Source of the DNA: Defluviitalea phaphyphila | Lineage (GTDB): Bacteria > Bacillota > Clostridia > Lachnospirales > Defluviitaleaceae | Assembly: GCF_001466305.1 (NCBI RefSeq) | Contig: NZ_JWID01000003.1 | Coordinates: 2,186-66,185 of the forward strand | DNA length: 64,000 nt | Reading direction: 5' to 3' | Shown: positions 1-9,565 of the stretch, piece after piece | How the letters are laid out: each line of letters begins with the position of its first letter | Numbering within the stretch: the stretch's first letter is position 1 | Program-made: the position numbers and the translations under genes | The notes under the pieces: model-generated | The model's input: the letters and a program-made list of their open reading frames with translations, nothing else | Told to the model about the DNA's origin: nothing | The model's database searches: none

Positions 1-7
1 CCTCCTT
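1..7 (-). promoter_or_regulatory. Ribosome binding site of a gene lying off the left edge
   Basis: The first seven bases, read on the minus strand, are AAGGAGG. This is a full-strength Shine-Dalgarno sequence, so a minus-strand gene probably starts a few bases beyond the left edge. Its promoter would lie in the AT-rich stretch at about 10-110. Confidence 0.5.
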
Positions 8-48
8 AATCTTAGAGATAATTATATCTTATTTCCCTACATTCTTAA

Positions 49-186
49 ATGATCATTTTATTACATTTTTATTGTATCATTTATAAAATACATCGTTGCA
101 AACTTCGCCTATCCATGAGAAAAGACGGAAAATGTGTGATAGGGGCAGAAAGTGATGAATGGGAAAAATTAAAGAACAAAGTATAA
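49..186 (+). pseudogene. Possible gene remnant, 45-codon open frame
   Basis: An open frame runs from an ATG at 49 to TAA at 184-186. The last 23 codons, from an internal ATG at 115, look like ordinary charged coding sequence ending in ...EWEKLKNKV. The upstream half is AT-rich and less protein-like, and there is no ribosome binding site. It could be the tail of a decayed gene or chance. I do not recognise the family. The remainder of 187-450 holds only the hairpin at 265 and AT-rich spacer. Confidence 0.2.
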
Positions 187-264
187 TATAGTGAAAGATT
201 AAGCTTTGATAAGAAAATTTAGGTTGAGAAGTAAATGTGTTCTGATATTTTCTGTAAATATTTT

Positions 265-298
265 ATCTCCATCTTAACTTAAGATGGAGATTATTTTA
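265..298 (+). terminator. Inverted repeat, probable terminator
   Basis: A 13-bp perfect inverted repeat with a single-base centre (arms ATCTCCATCTTAA and TTAAGATGGAGAT) is followed by TTATTTTATG. It may work in both directions. It lies between the off-edge minus-strand gene and the first plus-strand gene. Confidence 0.5.
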
Positions 299-450
299 TG
301 TTTATCTTAATAAATAAAACAAGTAATAAAAATCTATGATATAATTCTAATTAATATATGTAAATAGGAAGGATAGATAAACCTTTAAGTATAACAATAT
401 TATAGTTAAGGTTAAAAAAATATATTAATAAAGGAGATAATAGAATAGAA

Positions 451-1023
451 ATGAATTTTTGTATTTTGATGGGCAGTCCAAGATTAAAAGGAAATACAGC
501 TGAATTACTAAAACCTTTTATTTCTGAACTTAAAAATAATAAAGCAAATGTTACATATATTCCTTTGTCAGAGAAAAATATTTTACCTTGTAAAGGATGC
601 TATACTTGCCAAGACGTTCAGGATAGATATGGTTGTGTACAGCAAGACGATGTTTTAGAAATCATGGATAGTATTATAGCTTGTGACTGTATTGTTTTGG
701 CTACACCAATATACTCATGGTATTGTACAGCACCAATGAAAGCTTTACTTGATAGACATTATGGACTTAACAAATTTTATGGCAGTGCTAAAGGTTCACT
801 ATGGGCAGGCAAAAAAGTAGCTATAATAGCTACTCATGGATATGATGTAGAATATGGAGCAGGTCCTTTTGAAACAGGTATTAAGAGATTGTGTAAACAT
901 TCCGGCTTAGAATATATGGGAATGTATTCTGTTAGAGATGAAGATGATTTAGCATCGTTTAAAACAGATTCAGCTGTAAAGGGAGCAAAGGAATTTGCAA
1001 GAAAATTGCTTTCATGTAATTAA
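451..1023 (+). CDS. Flavodoxin-fold NADPH-dependent FMN reductase family protein
   Basis: The 190-residue protein begins with a flavodoxin-like strand and phosphate loop (ILMGSPRLKGNT, residues 5-16), the FMN-binding signature of NADPH-dependent FMN reductases and iron-sulfur flavoproteins. A Cys cluster follows (CKGCYTCQD, about residues 47-55), then ATPIYSWYCTAPMKALLDR (about 85-103), typical of the family. The Cys motif suggests an iron-sulfur flavoprotein-like redox enzyme, but the natural electron partners are unknown. AAGGAG at 431-436 lies 14 bases before the ATG, which is long, yet an in-frame TAG excludes an earlier start. It appears to be cytosolic and stands at the head of a small unit. 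Confidence 0.85.
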   Translation: MNFCILMGSPRLKGNTAELLKPFISELKNNKANVTYIPLSEKNILPCKGCYTCQDVQDRYGCVQQDDVLEIMDSIIACDCIVLATPIYSWYCTAPMKALLDRHYGLNKFYGSAKGSLWAGKKVAIIATHGYDVEYGAGPFETGIKRLCKHSGLEYMGMYSVRDEDDLASFKTDSAVKGAKEFARKLLSCN

Positions 1024-1075
1024 TATTATTAGAGATAAAATATATTTGATAGATATAATGGGGAGAAGAATTTTT

Positions 1076-1306
1076 ATGTATAAAAAATTAAACAATATTT
1101 TAAATATTATAATCGGCTCTTTTGTTGGTGTATTTATTGGGCATCTTATATATAAATATTTTGATTATATAAATTATCCTGAGTTATATGTAATGCAATC
1201 ATCACATTGGTATACAACCATATTTATATATGGTTATATTACTGCTGTTATTATATTGATTTGTATTATCTTAAAATATTTTCTTAAAAAATTTACAAAT
1301 AAGTAA
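1076..1306 (+). CDS. Small two-helix membrane protein, unknown function
   Basis: A 76-residue protein with two hydrophobic segments (about residues 8-27 and 45-68) and a lysine-rich C-terminus, so probably an integral membrane protein. Upstream in-frame starts overlap the previous gene. GGGGAG at 1060-1065 sits 10 bases before the ATG at 1076 and decides the start. Small proteins of this pattern (KYFDY..., ...YTTIFIYG...) are common in clostridia without assigned function. It follows the flavoprotein gene by about 50 bases and may be co-transcribed. Confidence 0.7.
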   Translation: MYKKLNNILNIIIGSFVGVFIGHLIYKYFDYINYPELYVMQSSHWYTTIFIYGYITAVIILICIILKYFLKKFTNK

Positions 1307-1358
1307 ATTTATTCATAAGGAATAATAACTATTGATCTAAGAGAAGGGGGCTTAAAAT

Positions 1359-2069
1359 ATGGAGATAAATTATCTTATTGAAAAAATAAAAGAAGAATGT
1401 CCAGATAAAGCTATCGATATATCAGAGAGTCTTGATTTACTTAGAACAGTTATAAACGATACAATAGAAATATTTGGAGATAAAATGAATTCTGCTGTTT
1501 TAAATAGAGATTTTAAAAAGATAAGTATTTATAAAGATATGGCAGAAAGTATTCATCAATATGAAAAGAAGATAGAAGAATTAATTTCTTTATTTGAAAT
1601 AGACGAAATTCCGATAAATGAAGAAACTGATGAAGAAACTGAAAAAAGAACAATACCAAATTATGAAAAATATATAGTAGATAATAAAATAGAGCATACT
1701 TTATATGAAAATTTCACTCATAAAAGACCTTTTGGTTTTAAGCTTAATGAAGGAAAGATTATTGAAGCTAGTACGTGGAAAGATATATTGGTAAAAACTT
1801 GTGAAATTCTTATGACTATTGATGAAAATAAATTTATGTCTTTTGAAAATAATGACACAATGAATGGTAAAAAGAATAAATATTTTTCTGTAGACCCTAA
1901 TTTAATAAGAAATCCTAGAAAAATTGGAAACAAAATCTATATAGAAACTAATCAAAGTGGAAATTCTATACGGAATTTAATAATAAAACTTCTTAAAGAG
2001 TATAATTTTAAAATTAGCGATTATAAAGTTTATTTTAGAGCAGATTATACCAATTTGAATAATAAATAA
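1359..2069 (+). CDS. Conserved protein of unknown function with acidic linker
   Basis: A 236-residue soluble protein in two parts. Residues 1-100 are helical and charged with a Glu-rich linker (about 85-98). Residues 120-225 form a compact domain with a conserved look: RPFGFKL, STWKDILVKTCEIL, then the ...KIYIETNQSGNSIRNLIIKLLKEYN element. I have seen similar C-terminal regions in uncharacterised proteins linked to DNA-modification or nuclease genes, but nothing catalytic is visible here. The start has AAGGGGG 12 bases upstream. A terminator follows at 2136. Confidence 0.7.
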   Translation: MEINYLIEKIKEECPDKAIDISESLDLLRTVINDTIEIFGDKMNSAVLNRDFKKISIYKDMAESIHQYEKKIEELISLFEIDEIPINEETDEETEKRTIPNYEKYIVDNKIEHTLYENFTHKRPFGFKLNEGKIIEASTWKDILVKTCEILMTIDENKFMSFENNDTMNGKKNKYFSVDPNLIRNPRKIGNKIYIETNQSGNSIRNLIIKLLKEYNFKISDYKVYFRADYTNLNNK

Positions 2070-2135
2070 ATACATAAAACTTTTTAAATTTATTAGAAAA
2101 TATAATTCACAATAAATAAAGTTTTTTATTAGCAG

Positions 2136-2176
2136 TGGAGTGAGATTATTTTAAATCTTACTCCATTATTGTTTTT
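2136..2176 (+). terminator. Intrinsic terminator
   Basis: A 12-bp stem (TGGAGTGAGATT with AATCTTACTCCA, one G-U pair) with a 6-base loop precedes TTATTGTTTTT. It ends the 451-2069 unit. The 2177-2445 stretch beyond it is AT-rich spacer in which I see no gene. Confidence 0.85.
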
Positions 2177-2445
2177 AAAATTTAAATAAAAAAAATTATT
2201 AAAAGTTTTTTTAATTTATAAAATAGTATAAGTAAAATATTAATAATAAGTTTGATTTATTGCAGATTATTTATAATTTTAGATCTAGCATACAAAGAAA
2301 GTATTAAACAATAATATATATTTTACGATAAATAATTTAAAAAATAGCGAAAAGAATAGGATTTAATTTTTGCTTAAGGAGATTTGTTACTAATAATGGC
2401 ACTGTATTAATAAAAATGTTATAATAAATTAAAGATTTCTTTTAC

Positions 2446-2497
2446 AAAGGAGGATATAAGGCAAAATTATATATAGGTATGCCTTGTAAATATTATG
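2446..2497 (+). promoter_or_regulatory. Translation-initiation region with hairpin between RBS and start
   Basis: A perfect AAAGGAGG at 2446-2453 lies 41 bases before the ATG at 2495. Between them AAGGCA (2458-2463) can pair with TGCCTT (2480-2485). The hairpin would bring the ribosome binding site close to the start codon. A nine-codon out-of-frame mini-ORF (ATG 2479, TGA 2506) overlaps the start. This is either an RNA-structured initiation region or a leader peptide. Confidence 0.4.
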
Positions 2498-3139
2498 AAA
2501 ATTATTGATTTAACTCATACTATTTCAGAGGATATGTCAGTTTATCCTGGAACTGAACAACCAAAATTGAAAACTATAAATATATATGAACAACAAGGTT
2601 TTAAAGAAACTTTAATAAATATATTTTCCCATACAGGAACACATATGGATGCACCTGCTCATTTATATGCAGATAAAAAAACTCTTGATAAATTTCATAT
2701 TAGTCAATTTGTAGGTACAGCTTTTATGATTGATTGTACTGATTTATGTGATGACAATATGATTACGATGAAATATATTAATCAGGATATAAAAAAAGCA
2801 GATAAAGCAGAATTTTTGATTTTTAGAACAGGTTGGGGAAAATATTGGGGAACTGACCAATATTATGGTGATTATCCTTGTCTTGATAAGGAAGTTGTAG
2901 AGTATATTATACATACTCATAAAAAAGGGATAGGTTTTGATACAATAAGTGTTGATCCTATTATAGATGAAAACTTTACAGCACATAAAAAACTACTTGC
3001 TGAAAATGAAATAGTTATAATAGAAAATTTAGCAAATCTTAATGAAATAAAGACAGATTTATTTACATTATTTGCACTTCCTCTTAAATATGAAAATAGT
3101 GATGGTGCCCCCATAAGAGCAATTGCTCTAATTAAATAG
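2495..3139 (+). CDS. Cyclase family protein (kynurenine formamidase-like metal hydrolase)
   Basis: 214 residues. The N-terminus IDLTHTISEDMSVYPGT and the metal motif HTGTHMDAPAH (about residues 49-59, the HxGTHxDxPxH signature) place it in the cyclase/KynB family of metal-dependent amidohydrolases. A further signature, GFDTISVDP, appears near residue 149. Members hydrolyse N-formylkynurenine or other amides and lactones. No tryptophan catabolism genes are nearby, so the substrate is open. It appears to be cytosolic and monocistronic. The start follows the beginning of the conserved LTH motif, although the ribosome binding site is unusually distant. Confidence 0.85.
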   Translation: MKIIDLTHTISEDMSVYPGTEQPKLKTINIYEQQGFKETLINIFSHTGTHMDAPAHLYADKKTLDKFHISQFVGTAFMIDCTDLCDDNMITMKYINQDIKKADKAEFLIFRTGWGKYWGTDQYYGDYPCLDKEVVEYIIHTHKKGIGFDTISVDPIIDENFTAHKKLLAENEIVIIENLANLNEIKTDLFTLFALPLKYENSDGAPIRAIALIK

Positions 3140-3372
3140 ATAAGAAATCAATCAAATTTGGTTGTTTATACATGTATATATTTGGTAATAAAGTAGTGCA
3201 ATAAAAAAACTATCCTCTCTTATCCGATAATAATATATAAGATATTTGTTATAAATAGTGTTTATTATATAGGAATATCATGATCTTTTAATTAAACATG
3301 GCTTAATTAGTAAAGTGTTAATTTATTTATTTTAAGTTATAAAATAAATAAAAAGTTAAGGGGGAGAGGAAA

Positions 3373-4899
3373 ATGAAATTAAAAAAATCATTGCTAGCTT
3401 TAGCTTTGTTTCTTTTATTATATTGTATATTGGGATTCCTTCCCCGGCCGAGTGGTTATGTGCTAGATACTTGGAACTTAAAAATTGGCGATAATATACA
3501 GAAAATTAATATACCCTATTATCAAATTATAGACAAACCTGATACAGCTATTTTTCAAACTACATTTTCTATGCCAGAGGGAAATACTTTAGTTATTCCT
3601 CAGATAAGCTGTTATGCTTTTGCAGTTAGAGTCAATGGTATTCTTGTAGATCAAGTAGGAGATTTGGAGAATCCTACGGCAAATATTTGGAATTATGCTC
3701 ATATTATTAATTTAGATAGAAATATTTTAAAAGATAAAAATGAAATTATTATAGAAGCTCATCTATTAGATAGTGTGGGAATGAATATTGCTCCTTTTAT
3801 TGATGAAACTGATAATGTTTTAAAAAGAATTAGTCTTTTTAATTTTATTAATATCGATATGCATTTAATTATGATAGGAATTAGTATTAGTATAGCTTTT
3901 ATTATGATGTCAATTTCATATTATAATAAAGCAGAAAAAGGAAAATTTTTTTATTTAGGGTTATCTGTTATTTTAATTTCTATTTATTCTTTTGATAACC
4001 ATTATCGTCTTTATTCAGGAAATATTGATGATTTTTTATTTATACGAAAAATTTTATTTTCCTTCGCTTACTTGACACTTATATTCCTCATTTTAGGAAT
4101 AGAAAAATTTGTTGGTAAAATTTTTTATTTAAAAAAAATTATTTTTTCAAGCATTATTATATCCATAATTTTAGTTTTATCGAGTAGTAATTTTACATCG
4201 TTGCGAATAAGAACTAATTTTTTAAATCTTGTTATGTTTATAAGTCTTGTAATGATGTTAATCTTCTTGGCCCGTTATAAAAAAGGTAATTGGTATTTTT
4301 CAAATATGTTTTTAACTATAAGTGTTGGTTATACGGCAATAACTTTATTTTTTAAAATAAAAGCTCCTTATTTATTTCATTATGGACTTATGGTCTATTT
4401 TATAGGATTGGGCATATCTTTAATTGTTGAGTTTTATAATATGTATAATGAAAAAAAACAAATATACCAAAAATCTTTAGTGGATCATCTTACAAAGGCT
4501 TATAATCGCAATGTTTTAGAAGAAATGAATATTGCAGAAGGGGATATACTAATATTAGTTGATGTGGATAATTTTAAAAAATATAATGATACTCGAGGTC
4601 ATAGTATGGGAGATCTTCTTCTAAAACAAATAGTAAATATTGCAAAGTTTTATATTAAGGAAAAGGGAAATATTATTCGTTATGGAGGAGATGAATTTTT
4701 AATTGTTTTAAATGGAGTTAGTTATTTTGATGCTGAAAATATTATGCATTCCATACGTAATGAAATTATTAATAAATGTAAGGATAAAGAAATAGATATT
4801 TCTTTTGGAATTGCTGAATATAAAGGTGATTTTTCTAGTTCTTTTGATGAAGCTGATAGATTAATGTATGAAATGAAAAAGAAAAACTCTCATTCATAA
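3373..4899 (+). CDS. Membrane diguanylate cyclase with extracytoplasmic sensor and seven-helix region
   Basis: 508 residues: a membrane anchor (about 5-22), an extracytoplasmic beta-rich sensor (about 25-155, 7TMR-DISM-like), about seven membrane helices (160-365) and a C-terminal GGDEF domain. [10 protein letters not shown] binds metal and substrate, and RYGGDEF has the intact motif at residues 438-442. These make cyclic di-GMP from two GTP. The inhibitory I-site (RxxD five residues before GGDEF) is replaced by KEKG at 429-432, so product feedback is probably absent. The start has GGGGGAGAGG just upstream. The arrangement suggests an extracellular ligand is sensed, but the ligand is unknown. 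Confidence 0.88.
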   Translation: MKLKKSLLALALFLLLYCILGFLPRPSGYVLDTWNLKIGDNIQKINIPYYQIIDKPDTAIFQTTFSMPEGNTLVIPQISCYAFAVRVNGILVDQVGDLENPTANIWNYAHIINLDRNILKDKNEIIIEAHLLDSVGMNIAPFIDETDNVLKRISLFNFINIDMHLIMIGISISIAFIMMSISYYNKAEKGKFFYLGLSVILISIYSFDNHYRLYSGNIDDFLFIRKILFSFAYLTLIFLILGIEKFVGKIFYLKKIIFSSIIISIILVLSSSNFTSLRIRTNFLNLVMFISLVMMLIFLARYKKGNWYFSNMFLTISVGYTAITLFFKIKAPYLFHYGLMVYFIGLGISLIVEFYNMYNEKKQIYQKSLVDHLTKAYNRNVLEEMNIAEGDILILVDVDNFKKYNDTRGHSMGDLLLKQIVNIAKFYIKEKGNIIRYGGDEFLIVLNGVSYFDAENIMHSIRNEIINKCKDKEIDISFGIAEYKGDFSSSFDEADRLMYEMKKKNSHS

Positions 4900-4949
4900 A
4901 AATAGTAAGATTATTGATATATCTAAAAGTAAAAAAACGGAGGAACATA

Positions 4950-5789
4950 ATGTTAAATATAGGATGTCATTTATCTGTATCTAAAGGATTTTATAACATG
5001 GGTAAAAATGCTTTGAAAATAAATGCTAATACTTTTCAGTTTTTTACTAGAAATCCTAGAGGAAGTAAGGCAAAGGAAATTGATCCTAAAGATATAGAAA
5101 AATTACTAAAACTTATAAAAGATAATAATTTTGCTGTTTTATTAGCTCATGCTCCATATACCTTAAATCCATGTTCTACAAACGAAGAAAATAGATTATT
5201 TGCTATGAAAATTATTGCTGATGATTTAGCACGTATGGAGTATTTACCTAATAATTTATATAATTTTCATCCAGGGAATCATATGGGACAAGGAGCAGAT
5301 AAAGCTATTGAATATATCATTACAATGTTAAATACCATTTTAAAGCCAGAGCAGACGACCATTGTATTATTAGAAACAATGTCAGGGAAAGGTACGGAAA
5401 TAGGTCGTACCTTTGAAGAATTAAAACGAATTATTGATGGAGTAGAATTAAAAGAAAAAATAGGTGTATGTTTAGATACTTGTCATGTTTTTGCTGCAGG
5501 TTACGACATAGTAAATGATTTGGATAATGTACTTGATGAATTTGATCAGATAATTGGACTTGATAAACTTTATGCAATTCATCTTAATGATAGTATGAAA
5601 CCTTTTAAAAGTTATAAAGATCGTCATGAAAAAATTGGACAAGGATTTATTGGATTAGAAGCTATAACACAAATTATAAATCATCCTAAGCTTCGAAATT
5701 TGCCTTTTTTCTTAGAAACTCCTAATGATTTAAAAGGTTATGCAGAAGAAATAAGTTTATTAAAAAATTTATATAAAGATTTTAATTAA
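4950..5789 (+). CDS. nfo: Endonuclease IV (AP endonuclease)
   Basis: 279 residues, the usual length. It cleaves the phosphodiester 5' of abasic sites in base-excision repair, using three zinc ions in a TIM barrel. Family motifs are visible: [10 protein letters not shown] at the N-terminus, [26 protein letters not shown] and [22 protein letters not shown], which carry the His, Asp and Glu ligands. An open frame continues upstream to 4914, but GGAGG at 4939-4943 fits the ATG at 4950. It begins 50 bases after the diguanylate cyclase and is followed closely by two more genes, so it is probably part of a 4950-7224 operon. Confidence 0.95.
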   Translation: MLNIGCHLSVSKGFYNMGKNALKINANTFQFFTRNPRGSKAKEIDPKDIEKLLKLIKDNNFAVLLAHAPYTLNPCSTNEENRLFAMKIIADDLARMEYLPNNLYNFHPGNHMGQGADKAIEYIITMLNTILKPEQTTIVLLETMSGKGTEIGRTFEELKRIIDGVELKEKIGVCLDTCHVFAAGYDIVNDLDNVLDEFDQIIGLDKLYAIHLNDSMKPFKSYKDRHEKIGQGFIGLEAITQIINHPKLRNLPFFLETPNDLKGYAEEISLLKNLYKDFN

Positions 5790-5804
5790 GGGGGGCAATT
5801 ATTT

Positions 5805-6119
5805 ATGGTAAAAATAGAGTGTTTTATACCAGAGGAATATGTTGATAAAGTTAGAGAAGAGTTAAATAAAATAGGTGCTCTTACAATTGATGAAAATTAT
5901 GATTATTGTATGGCAGTTTCAAAAGTTAAGGGTTCTTGGAGACCACTTGAAGGAACAAATCCATACAAAGGTGAAGTTGGAGAAATATGTGAAGCAGAAG
6001 AAGCAAAAATAGAATTTGTATGTAAAGATGAGGTATATAAGGAAGCAGTAAAAGTAATAAAGAAGATACATCCTTATGAAAAACCGGTTATTAATGTTAT
6101 ATCACTTTTAAATTATTAA
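5805..6119 (+). CDS. NIF3/CutA-like small protein
   Basis: 104 residues matching the stand-alone form of the PII/CutA-like insert domain found in NIF3-type proteins such as YqfO. The N-terminal strand-helix pattern (IECFIPEEYVDKVREELNKIGA) and the C-terminal HPYEKPVINVI are diagnostic. Members form trimers. Metal or nucleotide binding has been suggested, but no firm role is known. It lies 15 bases after nfo and 19 before the DUF362 gene, with a strong AAGGGGGG ribosome binding site. Confidence 0.8.
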   Translation: MVKIECFIPEEYVDKVREELNKIGALTIDENYDYCMAVSKVKGSWRPLEGTNPYKGEVGEICEAEEAKIEFVCKDEVYKEAVKVIKKIHPYEKPVINVISLLNY

Positions 6120-6138
6120 AATATTAGGGGGAACAAAT

Positions 6139-7224
6139 ATGGATAAAAATCAAATACATGTTATTTATGGCAACACTCCCAAAACTATGGTTGGTGAGAT
6201 TTTAGAGAAAATAAAGCCGGAGAAGGAAATTCCTAAGAAAGCATATATAGGTATAAAACCTAATCTAGTGGTGGCTAAACCTTCCACAAGTGGGGCTACT
6301 ACTTCTCCAGAGTTGGTGGAAGGAATTATCGAATATTTTTATTCAAAAGGTTATAAGAATATATGTATTTTAGAAGGTTCATGGGTAGGAGACAGGACAG
6401 CAAAAGCTTTTAAAGTATGTGGATATGAAAATATTTCTAAAAAATATAAAGTTCCACTTATAGATTTACAAAAAGATAGTCATATAGAATGTACTGTAGA
6501 TGATATTAAAATAAATATTTGTAGTAAGGTATCAGAAATCGACTATTTAATTAATGTTCCAGTTCTTAAAGGTCACTGTCAAACTAATATAACTTGTGCT
6601 TTAAAAAATTTGAAAGGGTGTATTCCAAACTCTGAAAAGAGAAGATATCATACCATGGGATTACACAAGCCTATCGCATATTTAAATAAAGCGATAAAAC
6701 AAGACCTTATTATTGTAGATGGTATTATGGGAGATTTAAATTTTGAGGAAGGGGGCAATCCAGTGGAAATGAACCGTATAATAGTTGGTTGTGACCCTGT
6801 ACTCATAGATAGTTACGCAGCAACTTTATTAGGTTTTGATTTAAGTGATATTCCGTATATTGAGATAGCAGAAGAAATAGGAGTAGGAAATAGTGATATA
6901 TCAAATGCTGAAATTATAGAATTAAATAGTGATAAAAGTACACCGATTAATAGAAAGAGTAAAAAGAGACGTTACACAGAACATATTGAAGAAAAAGAAG
7001 CTTGTTCAGCATGCTATGGTACATTGATACATGCGATGGAAAGACTAAGAGAAAGTGGAGATTTAAGAAAAGTTAACTCAAAAATATATATAGGACAATA
7101 TTATAAAAATAAAACCATAAATGATGGAGTTGGTATAGGACAGTGTACAAAAGGTTGCAAAGAATGTATTCCAGGATGCCCTCCTACAGCAAGAGATATT
7201 GTTAAGTATTTTAAAAATTTATAA
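6139..7224 (+). CDS. DUF362 iron-sulfur protein
   Basis: 361 residues. The N-terminal 230 residues are a DUF362 domain (GIKPNLVVAKPSTSGATTSPELV, NVPVLKGHCQTNITCALKNLKG). The C-terminal part carries Cys clusters: ACSACYGT near residue 292, and a denser GQCTKGCKECIPGCPP near 334-349 that can hold a [4Fe-4S] cluster. DUF362 proteins are common in anaerobes and are presumed redox proteins, but no reaction is established. The gene ends the operon and is followed by the terminator at 7267. Confidence 0.85.
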   Translation: MDKNQIHVIYGNTPKTMVGEILEKIKPEKEIPKKAYIGIKPNLVVAKPSTSGATTSPELVEGIIEYFYSKGYKNICILEGSWVGDRTAKAFKVCGYENISKKYKVPLIDLQKDSHIECTVDDIKINICSKVSEIDYLINVPVLKGHCQTNITCALKNLKGCIPNSEKRRYHTMGLHKPIAYLNKAIKQDLIIVDGIMGDLNFEEGGNPVEMNRIIVGCDPVLIDSYAATLLGFDLSDIPYIEIAEEIGVGNSDISNAEIIELNSDKSTPINRKSKKRRYTEHIEEKEACSACYGTLIHAMERLRESGDLRKVNSKIYIGQYYKNKTINDGVGIGQCTKGCKECIPGCPPTARDIVKYFKNL

Positions 7225-7266
7225 AAATATAATTTGAGAATTTTACATAAAGTTTATTTATTTAAT

Positions 7267-7312
7267 AGCCAAGATTATAAGACGATATTTATAAAATCTT
7301 ATGATTTTGGCT
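7267..7312 (+). terminator. Intrinsic terminator
   Basis: A 16-bp imperfect stem (AGCCAAGATTATAAGA with TCTTATGATTTTGGCT, G-U pairs only) with a 14-base loop is followed by an AT-rich stretch. The T-tract is weak. Confidence 0.65.
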
Positions 7313-7417
7313 AATATTATTAAAATAGAAGAATATTTTCAAATTTATATTTTATAAAAGAATAAAAATAAAGTATTAATTATAAGATTAATTATATAGC
7401 AGAAGAGAGGTATATAC

Positions 7418-8194
7418 GTGAAAGATGAATTAATTATAGTTAATCATATAGGGACATCTAATGTTGATGCAATAGACAATGAATTAAAATGGATTGTTAA
7501 AGAGATTGAAAATGAGAAGAACTGTGAAGTGGCTTTAGCTTTCAATTCTCAATATGTTATTAATAAATTGCAAAAAAAGAATGTACAAATTAAGCATGTA
7601 AAAGATTTACTTTTGGAAGCCGTAGGTAATTATTATATCATAAAGATATTACCAATACATCTTGTTGAGGGAATAGATTATCAAAGATTGAAAGATGTTT
7701 GCGAAAGAATTTATGACAATTTATATACGAGGAATACTTGTTCAAAAATAATACTTATTGAATTTTTATTAAAAGATAAGAAAAATGTTCAAAGTATGAC
7801 TAAAATTATTTCAGATATAGTTAAAGAAAAGGATATGCATATCCTATTTGTAGGACATGGTAGTTTGCATGACTCAGAAATATATTATAGGAATTTTATT
7901 GATTCATATAGAGAGATAAACAATCGAGTAAGTTTTATGACATTAAAAACTCCTATATCTTCTATTCTTAATGAAATTCCAGATGAAGTGGTATTATTCC
8001 CTTTATTTACAGTAAGTGGGCATCATATGCAAAAAGATATTTTTGAAGGAGAAGAATCTATATATAATCAATTAAAGAAGTTTGGTAAAAAAATACATGC
8101 ATATTTAAAAATTTCTTTTTATATAACTAAAATTTTATACGTATTAATATCTATTATTGTAAATGCATCTTCCTTAAAATTAGTTTGTTTATAA
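7418..8194 (+). CDS. CbiK-like sirohydrochlorin cobaltochelatase family protein, divergent C-terminus
   Basis: 258 residues. The first strand IIVNHIGTSN resembles the opening of the CbiK anaerobic cobalt chelatases. FVGHGSLHDSEIYY near residue 147 holds the catalytic first His, and FPLFTVSGHHMQKDIFEG near 195 matches the second-His region. These enzymes insert cobalt into sirohydrochlorin in anaerobic B12 synthesis. From about residue 228 the expected C-terminus is replaced by a hydrophobic stretch (ISFYITKILYVLISIIV), which may be an old frameshift or a membrane tail. No other cobalamin genes are near. The start is GTG with AGAGAGG 7 bases upstream. Confidence 0.7.
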   Translation: MKDELIIVNHIGTSNVDAIDNELKWIVKEIENEKNCEVALAFNSQYVINKLQKKNVQIKHVKDLLLEAVGNYYIIKILPIHLVEGIDYQRLKDVCERIYDNLYTRNTCSKIILIEFLLKDKKNVQSMTKIISDIVKEKDMHILFVGHGSLHDSEIYYRNFIDSYREINNRVSFMTLKTPISSILNEIPDEVVLFPLFTVSGHHMQKDIFEGEESIYNQLKKFGKKIHAYLKISFYITKILYVLISIIVNASSLKLVCL

Positions 8195-8411
8195 TAACTT
8201 TTATAGTATAAATTTCTTTTTATTATAAATTATAAATTTAAACCAGTAAATAATCATTCTTAATAAAAATTCTTATTTTCTCCTACTAAAATATCTGTAC
8301 TCTTTAATTTTTATTAAATATTTTTGTTATTTCATAAAACTTGTATAAATCAAATTATTCTGATATTATGGTAATATATTTTTTATTGCATATAAGAAAG
8401 GAGAAGGTAAT

Positions 8412-9218
8412 ATGAAGCTTGCATTTTCAACACTAGGATGCCCTACCTGGTCGTGGGATAAAATTGTTAGTGAAGCTGAAAAAAATGGTTATGATGGCAT
8501 CGAAATTAGGGGTATAAAAGAAGAAATGTATCTACCTAAAGCGAAAATACTCTTAAAAGCAAACCACCAAAAATTGCTATCTGATTTAACAGAAAGAAAT
8601 TTATCTATTACAAACCTAGGAAGTGGAGCTAGCTTTCATGATTCTAAAAAATATGAAGCTTCTATAAAAGAAGGTAAAGAATATATTGATTTGGCTTATG
8701 ATTTAAAAATCCCATATGTAAGAATCTTTGGAGATAAAATCCCTGAACCTGATAAAAAGCAAGAAACTATAGAATTAATTTCAAAAGGAATTAACACATT
8801 ATGTGAATATGCAAGCCATAAAAATGTAATATGTCTCTTAGAAACCCATGGTGATATTGTAAGTTTAGAAACTCTTATACCAATTATAGATAGAATCAAA
8901 TATGATAATTTCGGTATTATATGGGACATAGGACATACTTATAAAATTTATGGTGAAGACATATCTGATTTTTTGAATAAAATGTGGCCATATATCAAAC
9001 ATGTACATATTAAGGATTTAACCCTTATAGATGATAAGTTAGAACTTTGTATGATTGGAGATGGTGTAATTCCTATTCCTGAAATAATAAAAGAATTAAA
9101 AATAAGAAATTTCAAAGGATATGTTTCTCTTGAATGGGAAAAAAGATGGCATCCAAATTTAGAAGATCCCTCTGTAGTTATTCCATTTTATGCAAAGTAT
9201 ATGAGAGAATATCTTTAA
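8412..9218 (+). CDS. Sugar phosphate isomerase/epimerase family protein (xylose isomerase-like TIM barrel)
   Basis: 268 residues, the usual size. It starts KLAFSTLGCPTWSWDKI and GYDGIEIRG. Conserved metal-ligand segments are LLETHGDIVS, IIWDIGHTY, HVHIKDL and VSLEWEKRWH, which supply Glu, Asp, His and Glu. The family isomerises or epimerises sugars and inositols, and the substrate cannot be told from sequence. The gene stands alone, with AAGGAG 9 bases upstream of the ATG. The 9219-9565 gap after it is AT-rich with no gene or clear terminator visible to me. Confidence 0.85.
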   Translation: MKLAFSTLGCPTWSWDKIVSEAEKNGYDGIEIRGIKEEMYLPKAKILLKANHQKLLSDLTERNLSITNLGSGASFHDSKKYEASIKEGKEYIDLAYDLKIPYVRIFGDKIPEPDKKQETIELISKGINTLCEYASHKNVICLLETHGDIVSLETLIPIIDRIKYDNFGIIWDIGHTYKIYGEDISDFLNKMWPYIKHVHIKDLTLIDDKLELCMIGDGVIPIPEIIKELKIRNFKGYVSLEWEKRWHPNLEDPSVVIPFYAKYMREYL

Positions 9219-9565
9219 ACATATAAAAAATAATATAATAATACTAATATTGTTAAAAACAAACCTTATCATATACTTAACAAATAAAAAAATTGTGGGA
9301 TATAATTTTTATGAATAAGACTCTTTATAAATTGATAAATTTATAGATTTATAATAATATTATGCTTGACTATAAATACTAATAATATTTTTACTTAATA
9401 ATTATAAAAATTATATTAATAATATGATTTTTTTAACTAATAACTTTGAAAAATTATTTCTTTAAATTGATATTAAAATTCAGATATGACTTATAAAATG
9501 TTAAGACTTCAATAAATTACCTAAGAGACTTAAAAAGCATGAATATAAAGAAAGGATGGCCAATA

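Noticed and set aside
2376-2410. Leader peptide starting TTG at 2385 after AAGGAGA
   Set aside because: It would encode eight residues only, with poor spacing and no control structure; not separable from chance.
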